A DNA stretch of 64,000 nucleotides from Chromobotia macracanthus (Eukaryota > Chordata > Actinopteri > Cypriniformes > Botiidae): assembly GCA_036877525.1 (NCBI GenBank), contig JAZGTH010000067.1, positions 5,398,501 to 5,462,500 of the forward strand, written 5' to 3'. The notes beneath the pieces were generated by a model. That model was not told the DNA's origin and did not search any database. It worked only from the letters and a program-made list of their open reading frames with translations. This document shows positions 50,001-60,539 of the stretch, piece by piece (the first letter of the stretch is position 1; every line of letters begins with the position of its first letter). The translations under genes and the position numbers were made by a program.

Positions 50001-51311
50001 TATTAGTGGTGTACAAAGCTCTTATTTGAATGAGTTTTGAAATATGTTAAAGGATTACATTAAATGAATGAAATAAGCCCTGCTAACTTGTATCTGTGTG
50101 TCTTCCTGCAGTTATTTTGGTTTCATCACCAAGCACCCGATGCTGAACAGATTTGCATGTCACGTCTTCGTCTCTCAGGACTCCATGAGACATGTAGCTG
50201 AGTGTGTGGGGTGAGTTCAGGTCTCTTTATACACATCACACATCAAATGATGTTACAGTCAACATAAAACTGATGAGACAGAGAACGGTGTCTGTAGGGA
50301 GCAGACCACGGAGACGGCAGAGTTGTCCTGTGGGGACTCGTGATGTTGTGTTTGTGATGTTTCGAGGGATATTAATATCAGAAGTCATGGAGAGAGGAAA
50401 ACAGAGAAGAAAAGAGAATGAAGATGTTAATGAGAGTGATTGGTTTCTGCTCCATTATAAGAACACAGAACAGACTGCAGTGTGAATAATTAAAGCATCT
50501 CTCTTTTGGAGCAGACAGGAACCTGAGTTATAGGCCCCAGCAGGAGATGGCTAGCTCTGTCACATTACATAATATGTAATACATTATTTAGCCTTTTACT
50601 TTAGCACAGATATGGATGGTTCAAAGAAAAAACAGAAACTAAAGTTGTTTTCATAGATTTCTCATTTGGTTGTAACATTTATATCCTTGTTAGTGGATGT
50701 CACCAAACATTTCTGTTTTTCAAGCTACCCAGCTAACAGCGACGGTTCTCAGAATGTTGGCTAATGTTCTCTCAGTTCTCTCAAAGTTGTCAGAAAAGTT
50801 CCTGCAGTAATGTTCGCATAGTCAAAAATGTTGAACTTAGGTTGTCAGTCGAACATTTTAAAAATCTTACAGAATTAAAAAAATTTGGAGAACATTCTTA
50901 GAACCCAGCAATAATGTTAATAAAATCTTTAAAAACAGGACATTTTGTGAAAAGCAAATGTTTGTTACTTAATGGAAACATTAGGGAAATTTAAGTCAAG
51001 TCAGTTTTTCTCATTGAATCTCCTGTTTTAGTTAGAAGATAACTGCACAGAAGGTAAATGGGTTGCGAGTGCTATTTCATGCTGACTAGTATGTTCTGTT
51101 TTCCTGGTTCAACCTTGGTAGGTCGCACCTTGGTAGGAAACTGCCATTTTAAACAATGCAAGACAGTAATTTATGACCACAGAGCACTATATATATTACA
51201 GTGTTTGATCATCTGTTATCTCTGAATGCTTAATTTAGGCGGGCGTTCCAAGAGTACTACCAGGAGCACCTAGAATATGCTTGTCCCACCGAAGATATCT
51301 ACCTTGAGTAG
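27573..51311 (+). CDS. mapk8ip2: C-Jun-amino-terminal kinase-interacting protein 2 (JIP2 / IB2 scaffold)
   Basis: Exons: 27573-27637, 37700-37805, 43742-43969, 44061-44139, 44502-44696, 45123-47471, 48469-48544, 48805-48977, 49287-49396, 49499-49621, 49708-49778, 50112-50210, 51239-51311. Phases agree throughout; 1248 aa. JIP2 assembles MLK-MKK7-JNK modules and links cargo to kinesin light chain, mainly in neurons. The N-terminus [20 protein letters not shown] is that of JIP2. The JNK-binding motif RPTTLNL is at about 121-127, followed by DSLNNN. The SH3 domain is at about 1026-1085 and the PTB/PID domain at about 1098-1236. The C-terminal tail PTEDIYLE is the kinesin-light-chain-binding type. 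The protein is much longer than human JIP2 (about 824 aa), nearly all from the 2349-nt exon of acidic, Ser-rich linker. The ATG lies in AAGATGGCGG, a YY1-like context. Confidence 0.96.
28207..28265. repeat. (AT)n microsatellite in mapk8ip2 intron 1
   Basis: A 59-bp pure AT dinucleotide run. A second shorter one lies at 28604-28627. Confidence 0.95.
28703..28857 (-). mobile_element. tRNA-derived SINE, reverse orientation, in mapk8ip2 intron 1
   Basis: Tail (GCATTTGGCAGTTGGTTTTA) first, then reversed B box (GGTATCGAACCCACAACCC) and reversed A box (ATGCTCTACCAGTTGAGCT). It is a near-complete copy of the same family as 6320-6445. Confidence 0.85.
30498..30790. mobile_element. MITE family B copy in mapk8ip2 intron 1
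   Basis: It begins TTAAAGGTAGTGTTGGCAAT. The interior is the reverse complement of the copies at 11455 and 39683 (GATCCCACCATCCCTTC; GGACACCCTATCATTG). The far terminus is not clear. Confidence 0.6.
32200..32660 (+). promoter_or_regulatory. Candidate intronic enhancer with two RFX-type X-boxes
   Basis: This block of intron 1 is compositionally unlike its AT-rich, repeat-filled surroundings. GTTGTCATGGTGAC (32219-32232) is a near-palindromic X-box and GCTACTATGGCAAC (32323-32336) carries a second X-box half. Several CAGCTG-type E-boxes and a TAATTAG homeodomain site lie nearby. Enhancer activity is inferred. Confidence 0.3.
32860..32965. repeat. GGTTGCTAGGG-type interspersed repeat
   Basis: GTGGTTGCTGGGGCATTGCC and GCGGTTGCTAGAGTGTT repeat a theme also present near 15790-15900. 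Confidence 0.45.
33424..33510 (-). repeat. Possible MITE family A fragment
   Basis: AGAACGTTAGTCAATGTTCT resembles the family A left arm in reverse. It is short and diverged. Confidence 0.3.
34323..34659. mobile_element. MITE family C copy in mapk8ip2 intron 1
   Basis: The left arm AAAGCTGAAATTCGTAACTT and right arm AGTTACGGATTGCCACTG are imperfect inverted repeats. The interior GTTTTGAACACTGATCTGTT recurs at 40930. It is about 337 bp and non-coding. Confidence 0.6.
35828..36057. other. Homopolymer smear, probable consensus artefact
   Basis: About 230 bp consist almost wholly of long single-base runs (A, T, then C and G blocks), including an A run of over 40. It does not resemble any microsatellite or poly(A) tail elsewhere in the window. 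It lies in mapk8ip2 intron 1, so no coding sequence is affected. Confidence 0.7.
36155..36250 (-). mobile_element. SINE head fragment
   Basis: CCCTGGGAATTGATCTTGTG and CTCTACCAACTGACCTACAGG are reversed B- and A-box-like segments. The tail is missing. Confidence 0.5.
36507..36696. mobile_element. 5'-truncated MITE family A copy in mapk8ip2 intron 1
   Basis: The interior shares AACCAAGCAATAATGTTAAT with other copies. The right terminus TGTTAGCTGGG ends at 36696, followed by TA. Confidence 0.7.
37397..37440. repeat. CA-rich microsatellite near mapk8ip2 exon 2
   Basis: ACAAACACAC-type imperfect CA repeat about 260 bp before exon 2. Confidence 0.8.
39683..40009. mobile_element. MITE family B, full copy in mapk8ip2 intron 2
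   Basis: The left terminus TTAAAGGGAAGGTAGGCCAT and right terminus ATTGCCTACTCTACCTTTAA are good inverted repeats, and the element is 327 bp and non-coding. It is the best-preserved family B copy here. Confidence 0.78.
40735..41010. mobile_element. MITE family C copy in mapk8ip2 intron 2
   Basis: CATTACGTATGTTGCCGTAA is shared in form with the copy at 61728, and GTTTTGAACACTGATCTGTT with the copy at 34323. The termini are worn. Confidence 0.5.
41037..41061. repeat. (TG)n microsatellite
   Basis: TG dinucleotide run in mapk8ip2 intron 2. Confidence 0.9.
41586..41886. mobile_element. MITE family A copy in mapk8ip2 intron 2
   Basis: It begins with CAGGGAACATTCTCAGAGCG and ends with TTACAACCTAAAAATGTTAC. 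The interior matches the full copy at 18309, and the outermost terminal bases are altered. Confidence 0.7.
42477..42616 (-). mobile_element. tRNA-derived SINE, reverse, in mapk8ip2 intron 2
   Basis: CATTTGGCAGATGCTTTTAT (tail), GAGAATCAAACCCCCAACC (reversed B box) and CAATGCTCTGGCAGTTAAGC (reversed A box). Confidence 0.8.
44866..45012 (-). mobile_element. tRNA-derived SINE just before mapk8ip2 exon 6
   Basis: CATTTGGCAGATGCGTTTAT, GGGAATCCAACCTACAGCC and ATGCCCTACCAGCTGAGCT mark tail, B box and A box in reverse. It ends about 110 bp before the large exon. Confidence 0.82.
48285..48405. mobile_element. MITE family A left-arm fragment in mapk8ip2 intron 6
   Basis: ACATTCTCAAAATGTTGGCT and TTGCAGTAACGTTAGTAGAA match the family A left half; the right half is absent. 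Confidence 0.55.
50728..50991. mobile_element. MITE family A copy in mapk8ip2 intron 12
   Basis: It starts CCCAGCTAACAGCGACGG after a TA. The interior matches other copies and the right terminus is lost. Confidence 0.7.
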
Positions 51312-53749
51312 AGGAGGGAATGGGTCACCATGGCAACTGCTGTCCCTCACGACAGATGTCTGTTCCTGAGCTTGGCCACTATGGGGCGCCTGCCAGCCTT
51401 TTCAAATGTAACATAGGCCTCATGTCTTTCTTTTCCTCCTCAGTGTCTGTCCTTCTCTCATGAACTGAGCTGAACACTCTTGGTGGTCTGCGTATTTATT
51501 TAAATGTTTATCTTTTTCATTTATTCTCCTCATTGCTTGTTGATTTCACTTTTCTACTATATAATTCTAGGGACATGGCTCGGGGTGGATACATTTTTTT
51601 ATTTTATAGTCCTGGTTTAGAAATGGCAACATATGACTTCACATGTTTGAATGCATGGCTTTGAGGGTTATGCTCACAAACACACACGCACACACACATG
51701 AATACAGTAAAATGAATTGCAAAGGTTCGAATCTGAAGACCAGGATTGTTGTAAATATGTATTTGTCTGATTCTGATACATGACTGTATTGAGTTTGTAC
51801 TAAAAAGGATTGGGCAGTGGGACGTGACCTGGAATCGCTTATAGGTCTACAGATTGTCTGTTCCAGTGTAGTAGAACTGTATGCTTTTGATTTTACCACA
51901 ATGTAAATAATGTATAATTAGGGTGAACCATAAGTGAATACAGACGATCGCCACAGTGTAGTATGAGAAAGTGGTAGGTAGAGAGGTAACAGGTAGGTTG
52001 ACAGATTGCAGGCAGACAGGCTGGATTTACCCGTCAGGCTGAGGAGATGGTCAGGTGATTTAATCAAACTCTGTCAAGAACTTGTCTGGCTCATAAAAAC
52101 TAAGAAATGCTGTCCTGCCTAAGGAAATGTATGTGTTTTAGCATTGTTTTCATTATAATTAAGCATATCCTCCCCCAAGCATAATGTGTTTGGATGTTTT
52201 CCTTTTGAATTAGTTTGTAATTCTCCAAATTCTCAATGATTCTCATTGCATTCTCATTACTGTAATGCAGTGAGAAAAATCATGTCTTTTTTGACCCTTA
52301 AATAAGCATAAATGAATGGCAGTACAACAAATACTATCCTAATATGAATAGAGGAATACTTTACTATTTAAATACGCCCCTTATTTTTGCATTATATATA
52401 TTTATTTGCATTATGGTAATGAGGGTGAAAAATGCTTAATTGACATAAAAATAATGCAAACAAATCATAACAATTACGAAAAAGGCTTTTTTTATTGTTT
52501 AATATTTAGGATGGATTATGTTCTGGTCGTGTTCTTGACAGGCTTTGTGAGATTCACTCGGTTAGATCTGCTTTGGCATATTTCTGCAGGCCTTCAATCA
52601 CACCATATTTCTACAGCTCTCAGATCTGACAGCCCCCACCTGTTACTATCATCTGATATGTTGTAGAATAATCAGGATGTGCTTTATGCTTTTAGCTTGT
52701 AAGTCTAAAACAGCCAATGTCGCACGCTTCAAATGATGACAGGTAGATATTTCAGCAAGGTACATTCAGAGAGCAGAACGAAACTGTCCTAACTACATAA
52801 CCCAGTTCAATAACAATAAACATTTTATTAGTCTGTTTAGACCAGAAAAAGGCCCACTCAGCTCAGTTCATTCTGTGGACTGGTGCAGAATTAATTACCA
52901 GGGTAAAAAGAACAAAAAAATTCTTCTGCATCCCTCTGAGTCGGTCACAGATGTCAGTGGGTAGAAACGGATGTTCTGTTTTCTGTATTATCACAGTCCT
53001 TGCCCTGGCCTTGACTGAACATGTTGAGGCTGTACAGAGCCCCCTGCTGGCTTCATATAGTAATATAACATTTGTGTCATACAAACTGATACATACAATC
53101 CACAGCCATATAACAGCAGCAGGCTGACCATCAGGAATTTGACCTAAAGACATTCAATAAATATTACTGGAAAATGTATACTGTTTTAAAACAGATAGCG
53201 TGTCCTTATATCAGACAAACTATTATATTGACTCAATAAGATTTATATTGTTGTAATAAGATTTTACTGTTTTGGCAGTAAGGTACTTTTCTATTTCATA
53301 ATAGAAATGGAGGGCTTAATTTTTGTTTGCTGTACCTTGTTAAGTTCTTAGATAAAACATATTTAGACAAAAGCAGGGCTTCGTTCAGAATGGAGTATTA
53401 GCATACAGCTTATTGCATGCTGCAAACTATTCTTTATAGTATGCAAAACACTGTGCCAGGGCTGTTGAGATCTGTTCCTGGAGGGCTACCATGTCTCAGA
53501 GTTTAGATTCATTTGCTAATCAAACACATTTAAACAAGCTAATCATGGTCTTTAGAATTACTTGATAGTTACAGGCATTTGTGTAAGAGTGAGGTTTAGA
53601 ATAAAACTCAGCAGGATGGGGGCCCTCCAGCAGGGGATTTTAACTGCCCTACAGTATGAAGTGCTACACATTGCAAATAGTAGTATGCAACATTATCATC
53701 ATACAACCCCGGTATGTGGCACATTTACTAAACCAAGCAACATTTGTTA

Positions 53750-54098
53750 TCAGCTGTGGCCTAATGCTTAGATAGTTGGACTTGTGGGTTAGATTCCCAG
53801 TGACAGCAAAAAACAGCTGCACTCTAAAAATGGGTTGTTTTGAACCCATGGCTGGCTAAATATGGACAAAACGCACAGTTAAGTAATAAATTATCCAACC
53901 ATGGGTTAAAAACGACGATCAGTTTTTAGAGTGTGGGGTGCCCATGAGCAAGGCACCTTATCCCCAGTTGTTCTCTGGGCGCCACTGTGTGTGTTCACTA
54001 CTCACTACTCCAGTGTGTGTGCACTAACTTGAATGGGTTAAATGCAGATGACAAATTCGGAGTATGGGTTACTATACTTGGTCTTCATTTCACTTCTT
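53750..54098 (+). mobile_element. DANA-like fish SINE, interrupted by a MITE
   Basis: The head has a B-box-like GGGTTAGATTCCCAG. The body has GAGCAAGGCACCTTATCCCC, TCTCTGGGCGCCACTGTG and GGGTTAAATGCAGATGACAA, characteristic of the DANA-type fish SINE. It is split by the element at 53820-53933. Confidence 0.7.
53820..53933. mobile_element. 114-bp palindromic MITE nested in a SINE
   Basis: Perfect 11-bp terminal inverted repeats CACTCTAAAAA and TTTTTAGAGTG. TG precedes and follows the element, a possible 2-bp duplication. It is non-coding. Confidence 0.8.
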
Positions 54099-55334
54099 CA
54101 AGTTAGAAAAAGTTATGTTCCACTTCTGACATTCAAGAAGCTGCATGTCGGCTCCATTCATCACATTGCAAGTGGAAGGTCAGGTTAAATGCATTGCATT
54201 GTGGGAAAGTATTCTTAGCAGTGCATTTCAGGCCTGCTGCACATTTTGGCAAATGGGTAGATTAACCAGATACGCCATACTTGTAAGTCATTTGCATACT
54301 GCAGAATTAGTAGTGTGTACTCCAAATGGTCACATGACTAGATACTCCAGCAGCCTGCAATCTGTTTTCATGGTTACCTGTTTGTGACGGTGACACTCTG
54401 CCAGAGAGCAGAAGTTTTACAAATTTAAATGTGACTTGTTTTCGGTTAGATTGCTGTAAATAATCTAGAGTCAGGATCGCCATGCTGTGTCCTTTCTGTT
54501 GAGTATGTTATTGAGATAAATATGTAAATTTAAAATAAATATTACTAATAATGTTGATGATAACGATCTCACAACCAAAAGCCAACTGTGATGGGGTAAA
54601 AAGATATAAATAGCTTTGAAATAGTATTTGTATCTTTCCTTTATCTGCTTTACATCTGTTTGTTGGATGTGTTGTCACCTTGTGCGGAATAACACGCAGT
54701 TGCCGACGTTCTAACAGATCCTCTGTGTTCATCAGATGTGTGTTTATCTTCATTCACATGTAGACACACACACAACACACAGATACACTCTGTCTGTTCA
54801 CCATAACAGTTAACGGGTCAAATCAGCAATCATGTTTCTCATTTCTGAGAATATATGAATCAGTTATTTCAATCAGAGCTCTGGATCCTTAAGTTATGAC
54901 TGTTATATTTTTGAGTTCATACAGTAAATGAATATCTTCAATGTTTTAGCCTTCACTTTAGCAATTTGTAGTGACAAATTGGCTGTGAAACCCCTAACAC
55001 ATTCAGGCAGAGCATCTAATACTTATTGATTACTTAAGCTTGGGTAGCTGAAATACAAATACAAGAAATACAAACTTCTGGACTTAATCATAATTCAGTC
55101 CTTCATTGTATAACGGAAACAGCTTCAGTATGACAAACTATGTATCTTGTATCTTTAAAAATGACAACTTGTAAAAAATACAAAAAAAAATCTCACTGCC
55201 TTGTCATGGATTTGGTCTTATGAATAAAATACTATATGCTTGATGTCACAAGAGTGTCTCTGTTTTTTTTTTTTTTGCAACGGTGCAATGACACCCATTC
55301 ACGAGACCCATGCTGAGGAAGGTCTTTTTTTAAA

Positions 55335-55628
55335 AGGAAAGGTTGGCCTATCAAAAACCATCCTTGCAGTAATGTTAGTAGAAAAGTTTTTGTTATATAT
55401 TATACATTTCAAAAACATTGTTCCTAAGTTGTTAGTGGAAGGTTTTAAAAACATTGCAGTATTAAAGATGTTTGACTAGCGTTCTTATAACCAAGCAATA
55501 ATGTTAATACAACATCTAAAAAACTGGATGTTATGAATGTTTCTAACTTTCAAAATAACTTTAACATATTGAATAACTCAATGGAAACATTAAGCAAACA
55601 TTCTTACAACCTAAAATTGTTAGTTGGG
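55335..55628. mobile_element. MITE family A copy downstream of arsa
   Basis: It contains AACCAAGCAATAATGTTAAT and ends CAACCTAAAATTGTTAGTTGGG-like text at 55628. The left terminus is worn. It lies just past the likely arsa poly(A) site. Confidence 0.65.
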
Positions 55629-55660
55629 TAAAAGAAATACAGACAAATGTTTTTAACTTC

Positions 55661-55666
55661 TTTATT
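55661..55666 (-). terminator. arsa: Candidate poly(A) signal of arsa
   Basis: AATAAA on the minus strand about 715 nt after the arsa stop codon. Confidence 0.35.
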
Positions 55667-56380
55667 TTTGAAAGTCATTGAGTGTTAAAGGAAGATTTAT
55701 AGAAATGGATCTCAAAAGACTGTAGAACATACACAGGTTAGTAAACATTTATACCTGTTTTGTCTGTTTGCTAAACACTGTGGGCCTATCTAACAGCTAT
55801 CTATTCTACCTAACCTTCTATAACTGTAATTCATGACAGGATGGTTCAGTTCTTAGATTCCCTTTCTCTTCTCTATGCTCTGGCCAGGCCATGCATAAAA
55901 ACAGTGACTATTGTTATCATTATTAAAAGCTTTTTTAATTCATTCATTTCCTTCAGAGGTGACTTTCGAGACATGTTCAGGTTACATTTCACTCCAAAAT
56001 GTATATTGTACATAAACATTTAGGGTATGGTTTTAGGACCATTACGTTTGCTTCTTAAACACATTTTTCCCAAATTCTCATTACAGCAAATTATCCAGAT
56101 TTTGCTTGAGGTCTTTTGAAATTCCTGTTACTCTCAAAGAATTACAGAAAAACAGTTTTAAGTCAGTCAAACCACTTTTGTTTTAAGAAAACACTGACTG
56201 TTAAGCAATCGTTTATAAAAAAGTCTAGTCTAGGGTCATACATTCTCATTTTGTGCTGTGACTGGTCAGTGAGCAGCATGTTTCTTCATGTTTAGAACAC
56301 TGTCTAACAATCATTTTCCCATGTGTAGGAGTCAGTCATTTATGATACTGGCCGTATTTTGTCTTTTAGTTCCTGCGCTA

Positions 56381-59300
56381 TCACAGCTCAAAACTGCAGC
56401 GGCAGCAGTCGGGTTTAGGAGAGCAGTCTGGGGTACAGCAGGGCTGCAGCGCGGGGTCAGCCCCTTTTCCAATCTCACTCTCTCCAAATACCATGGAAGC
56501 CTCAAACTGGTCCTTCAGAGCCTTGATTTTCTGGCGCACAGGGTCCCACTCAAGCCCACTGAGGTTGTAGTTTTCTGAGGGGTCTGCTTCCAGGTCGAAG
56601 AGTAAAGGGGGGTCATGATATTTCTGAAAGGCGAATAAGGAGCAGTCTTGGTCTGGGGTGGTCTCGCTGTGAGTTGCACCTGAATTAGGAGGAAAAGGGG
56701 GAAGAAAAGTGTTGGAATGAAATAGGAATGAGGTTAAAGTTATACAGAGAGCCTGAGAGATGAGATACCTCGTGTATAATAATGGGCTTTGTATTTTCCC
56801 CATCTTACTGCAAACACACTGTACTTCTCACTTGGATCAGTGGGGTAGTAAAACATGGTCTGTCTTTTACTCTGAAACATCAATGACAAAGTGGACTTGT
56901 CAAAATGTCTTTCTGGCCCATTTAGGGGCCATACACAGGGGATGCATTTTTGCAGACTGTGACATACGTGTACAAAGACCAATGGTCTTCTAGTATGCAC
57001 AGAAAGACTGCAAGAACATCTCCTGTGTACAGGCCCACTTAAAGTATGTATGTAACTGTGACAAAGACCTCAGTAACTGTTTCTCATCATTTTATCTCCT
57101 ACCGGTCCAAGATTAAACAGGATGTTTGTCATTTCCACCCCATCCAGCTGCACCTCAGGTAATGCAGCTCCAGCCAGTTTGGCAAAGGTGGGCAGAATGT
57201 CCAAAGAACTGGACAGAGCATGAGTGACACCTATGAACAGTGGAAAAACGTTAGATGAGAATTGCTCTCATTCACATGCTGTGAGTATGCATGTACAGTC
57301 TTTCTTTGCACTTTATAATTTATACCACACCTATGAAACAATCTAAAGTTTTAAAAGTGACCTATATTTAATTTAGAGTATCAAAATGATGTTCGTTATA
57401 GATCGATCCAGAACATATTTAGCTTAAAATAACATTACAGCCAATCAAGTGTATTCTAGCCTTCATAAATGCCATTTATTGTTTTTTTAATCACTAGTAA
57501 AGCTGCTCCTGCTCTTGACTCAAAGGATACAGCTGCAGAGGAGGGTTGCCAGGTCTGCGTAACAAAATCACCCCAATGACCAATCAAAACTAGCCCACAT
57601 ACCAAAACTCCAAATATGCCCCTTCCATACATAAAATACATATTTTACACTTTGTCACTGTTATGCATTACACACGATTTGATGTTTTAAATCACTGTAT
57701 AGTTGTACACAGTTCAGTAAAATATTTAAATACTAGCCTTTTATTTTTTAGTAAATTCAAATTCATGTAATATGTCAAACTGTTAACCCGTGGAAAATAA
57801 GTTAAGTAAATAAATAGAGTTTAAAAGTAACCCAATTCTGCAGAAAAAACACAGACTTGGCAACACTGTGAATAGCTGTATGGAAGAGGTTGTGCGGGAT
57901 GCTGTTGTATGGAGATTGTTTAGGCGTGTATTAGGCTAATAACTAACTGCAAACGCATGCACCTCATTTAGATTAATCCAGATTTACCAGCATTAGAATG
58001 AGATTAAGAACACACACACGTAACGCATGTGGGTAGGGACACTTGTATGCAATTAGTTAATGGCAACCAATGTTATCTAATTCATCAACAGGATGTAGAA
58101 ATATTTTTGTTTAATGTTTTATTTATATCAGCACCTGGCTGGATGAAACCAGGCCAATATGCTACGGCTGGTTCTCTCATTCCTCCTTCGTACGTTGTGC
58201 CTTTGCCACATTTTAGCAGTCCTGAATTTCCGCCACGGGATCTCCGCATCAGCTCTGGACTAGGAGCACAAACACGCAAGCGAGGGGTAGTTAGAAACAG
58301 TCACAAAAAATTCAGAGGACATGTTTGTTTTAAACTTACCCATTGTCACCAGTGAAGAAGACGAGTGTATTGTTGATCACACCTGTTTCTGCCAAAGTCT
58401 GCAGAATCTTCCCTACAGTTCCATCAAACTCCATCAAAGCATCGCCGAATGGCCCCCGAGGCGACTTACCTGCATACTCTGCACCTGCATACTGAGGGTA
58501 GTGTGTATGCTAAAGAGAGAGAGAAAACAAGACAAGGACATAGAAAGGGTAGAATAAAACTGTAAATCATATGTTCGTATATGGGATGCTACCTACTGTG
58601 TTTTATTGTAATACTATAAGGAAGTATGCATACTTTTCACAGTATGCATCATGTATCCCAAAATGCAACGTGGTCATTTCGACTTCCCATTTTAGACGTA
58701 GCAAATAGACTGTGTGATACTGCAAGGGATTTTTTACACAAAATTAAATTTAAAAAGTGTTGGAGGCAATTAACTTAATTAGAGGCATACTATCAAGTGC
58801 AGTTTCACTGGGGTTGTAGTTCTTAACTCACATGTGAAGGATAGTACAGGAAGAAGGGTCGCTCGTTCTGGACAGCAACACGAATGAACTGAGAGGCAAA
58901 GTCACTGTAGGCCTTTTCAAGCTGCAGGAAATCTGCAGGCTGTTGCTTGATAGTCTCACCAAACATGAGAGGCACCGTTACCACACCCTGATCACAGCGG
59001 CCAAAGCACTTCACATCTGGAGGGAAGCAGGTGAGATTCTGGCACGGACCCTTTGATGGAGAGAAAACATGTAAAAATTTCTTAACATTGTACCATAGGT
59101 AGAGAGAGGACCAATATGAATATTTATAAAAATATAATGTAGGCTCTCTCTCTGTCTATATATACAGATAGATGGACAGACAGACACACACACAGTGGAA
59201 GTGCACTAATGCACAAATTTATAAAATTAAAAATAAAATGCATAATTACTTGGTCGTGTGAGTAGGGGATACCAAGATAATTATCAAAGCCCTGTCGGGT

Positions 59301-60297
59301 GGGCAGATAAGTGCCATTCAGACCAACACCCAGGTGCCATTTTCCCACCATGGCCGTGGAATAACCCCGAGACTTCAGCACCTCTGCAATGGTGGTCTCG
59401 TTGAGTGGCAGACCCCCTTTTGAGCCCGGATACAGCACACCCGGATAGATCCCGGAGCGTGTCTGATAACGACCAGTTAGTAGAGCTGCCCTGTTTTATA
59501 ACATGAACATAAAACAACAGGGTACATCTGTAATGGCATACCCAATATGTTACTTTAACATACAAATTAAACATACAGAAAATGTGCATACTACTATAAT
59601 ATACATACTGCATGTTTGCACAAGGTCATACAGTGCGATTAGAAACATGTATTCTGGCGCCATCTTCTGTGCCATAAACCAAATGATCAGATATGGATTA
59701 TGTAAAACCGTTGTTTCAGATAAGATAAGAAAGTCCAAACAAATCATAGGACACTTTTACAGATGCACAGAAACTAGAAGTTAAAACCAACTCAAACCGG
59801 TGCATAAATGCACTAGATATATAAAAATACACATAGATTTATACTTTTAAAAACACATTTGTCACACCACAGAGCTATACGAACACATGCACTGTAAAGA
59901 CAAATGAAAGGTTATTTAAAAAATCATTATGATGGTGAAAATGCATGAAAATGCACCTTTATACGTTCATATAGATTTTAACGTAAAATCTCGATGTTGA
60001 TGGACATGTGTAGCGTTTCCCCACAATACATCACAATTTATATACAGATTTTAGTCATTGAACGTGTGTGTGGGTTTACCTGGACGGGCTGCACACGGGA
60101 CTCGTGACGTAGAAGTCGGTGAAGCGGAGCCCGTTTGCCGCAAGCCGGTCCAGATTTGGGGTCAGAGAGCTCGGGTGCCCAAAACACCCGAGATCACCGT
60201 AACCCAGATCATCTGCGAACAGAAGCACGAAGTTCGGCTGCGATGCACGGACACATTCGGCTGCGATCACGGAAAGAAACACGACTATCCACTCCAT
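56381..60297 (-). CDS. arsa: Arylsulfatase A (lysosomal cerebroside-sulfatase)
   Basis: Exons in gene order: 60297-60080, 59490-59250, 59050-58832, 58509-58340, 58259-58135, 57230-57103, 56871-56769, 56679-56381. Phases agree; 500 aa (human about 507). The enzyme removes sulfate from sulfatide in lysosomes. The N-terminal signal peptide is MEWIVVFLSVIAAECVRA. The sulfatase signature CSPSR places Cys69, the residue oxidised to formylglycine, at the same number as in human. Metal and active-site residues also keep human numbering: Asp29, Asp30, Lys123, His229, Asp281, Asn282, Lys302. The glycosylation site Asn158 (CQNLT) is conserved. The C-terminus is Cys-rich, as in the family. The upstream region carries two CLEAR sites. 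Oddity: exon 4 contains a perfect donor-like CAG|GTAAGT. Confidence 0.97.
58560..58700. repeat. CAGTATGCAT-type repeat in arsa intron 3
   Basis: AAGTATGCATACTTTTCACA and related text resembles segments at 53390 and 54290. Boundaries are unclear. Confidence 0.35.
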
Positions 60298-60393
60298 GAT
60301 GCGACACGGAGCTTTTAAAGTTGTTTTTTTAAACAGTTTTAAACAGCAGCATGACAGATCCTGCTCGGTCGGGCTCTCGTCGTGAACAAACTC

Positions 60394-60497
60394 TTTATAT
60401 GAGCAGCAGTTTCTCTTTACAGCCCAATAAACGCTGCTGTCATTTATATCTAACCAGGTTGTGGTTCCGCGTGAGTCACGTGATCGCAGTCACGTGA
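60394..60497 (-). promoter_or_regulatory. arsa: arsa promoter: TATA, CCAAT and two CLEAR elements
   Basis: On the gene strand a TATAAA lies at 60399-60394, about 97 bp before the ATG. A CCAAT (plus strand) is at 60424-60428. Two GTCACGTGA sites lie at 60475-60483 and 60489-60497 (starts 14 bp apart). GTCACGTGAC is the CLEAR element bound by TFEB and related factors at lysosomal genes. Use of the sites is inferred. Confidence 0.65.
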
Positions 60498-60539
60498 TGA
60501 CGCTATAGGGATATGTAGTTCATTCTCAATGGCGCTTGT

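Larger units (their letters stand above)
51312..56380. other. Spacer between the convergent mapk8ip2 and arsa genes
   Basis: It holds the mapk8ip2 3' UTR; candidate AATAAA signals are at 52815 and 53156, and none is decisive. It also holds a nested SINE/MITE at 53750-54098, segments with CAGTATGCAT-type repeat text (near 53390, 53650 and 54290), a family A MITE at 55335-55628, and the arsa 3' UTR. No further gene is seen. Confidence 0.5.
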
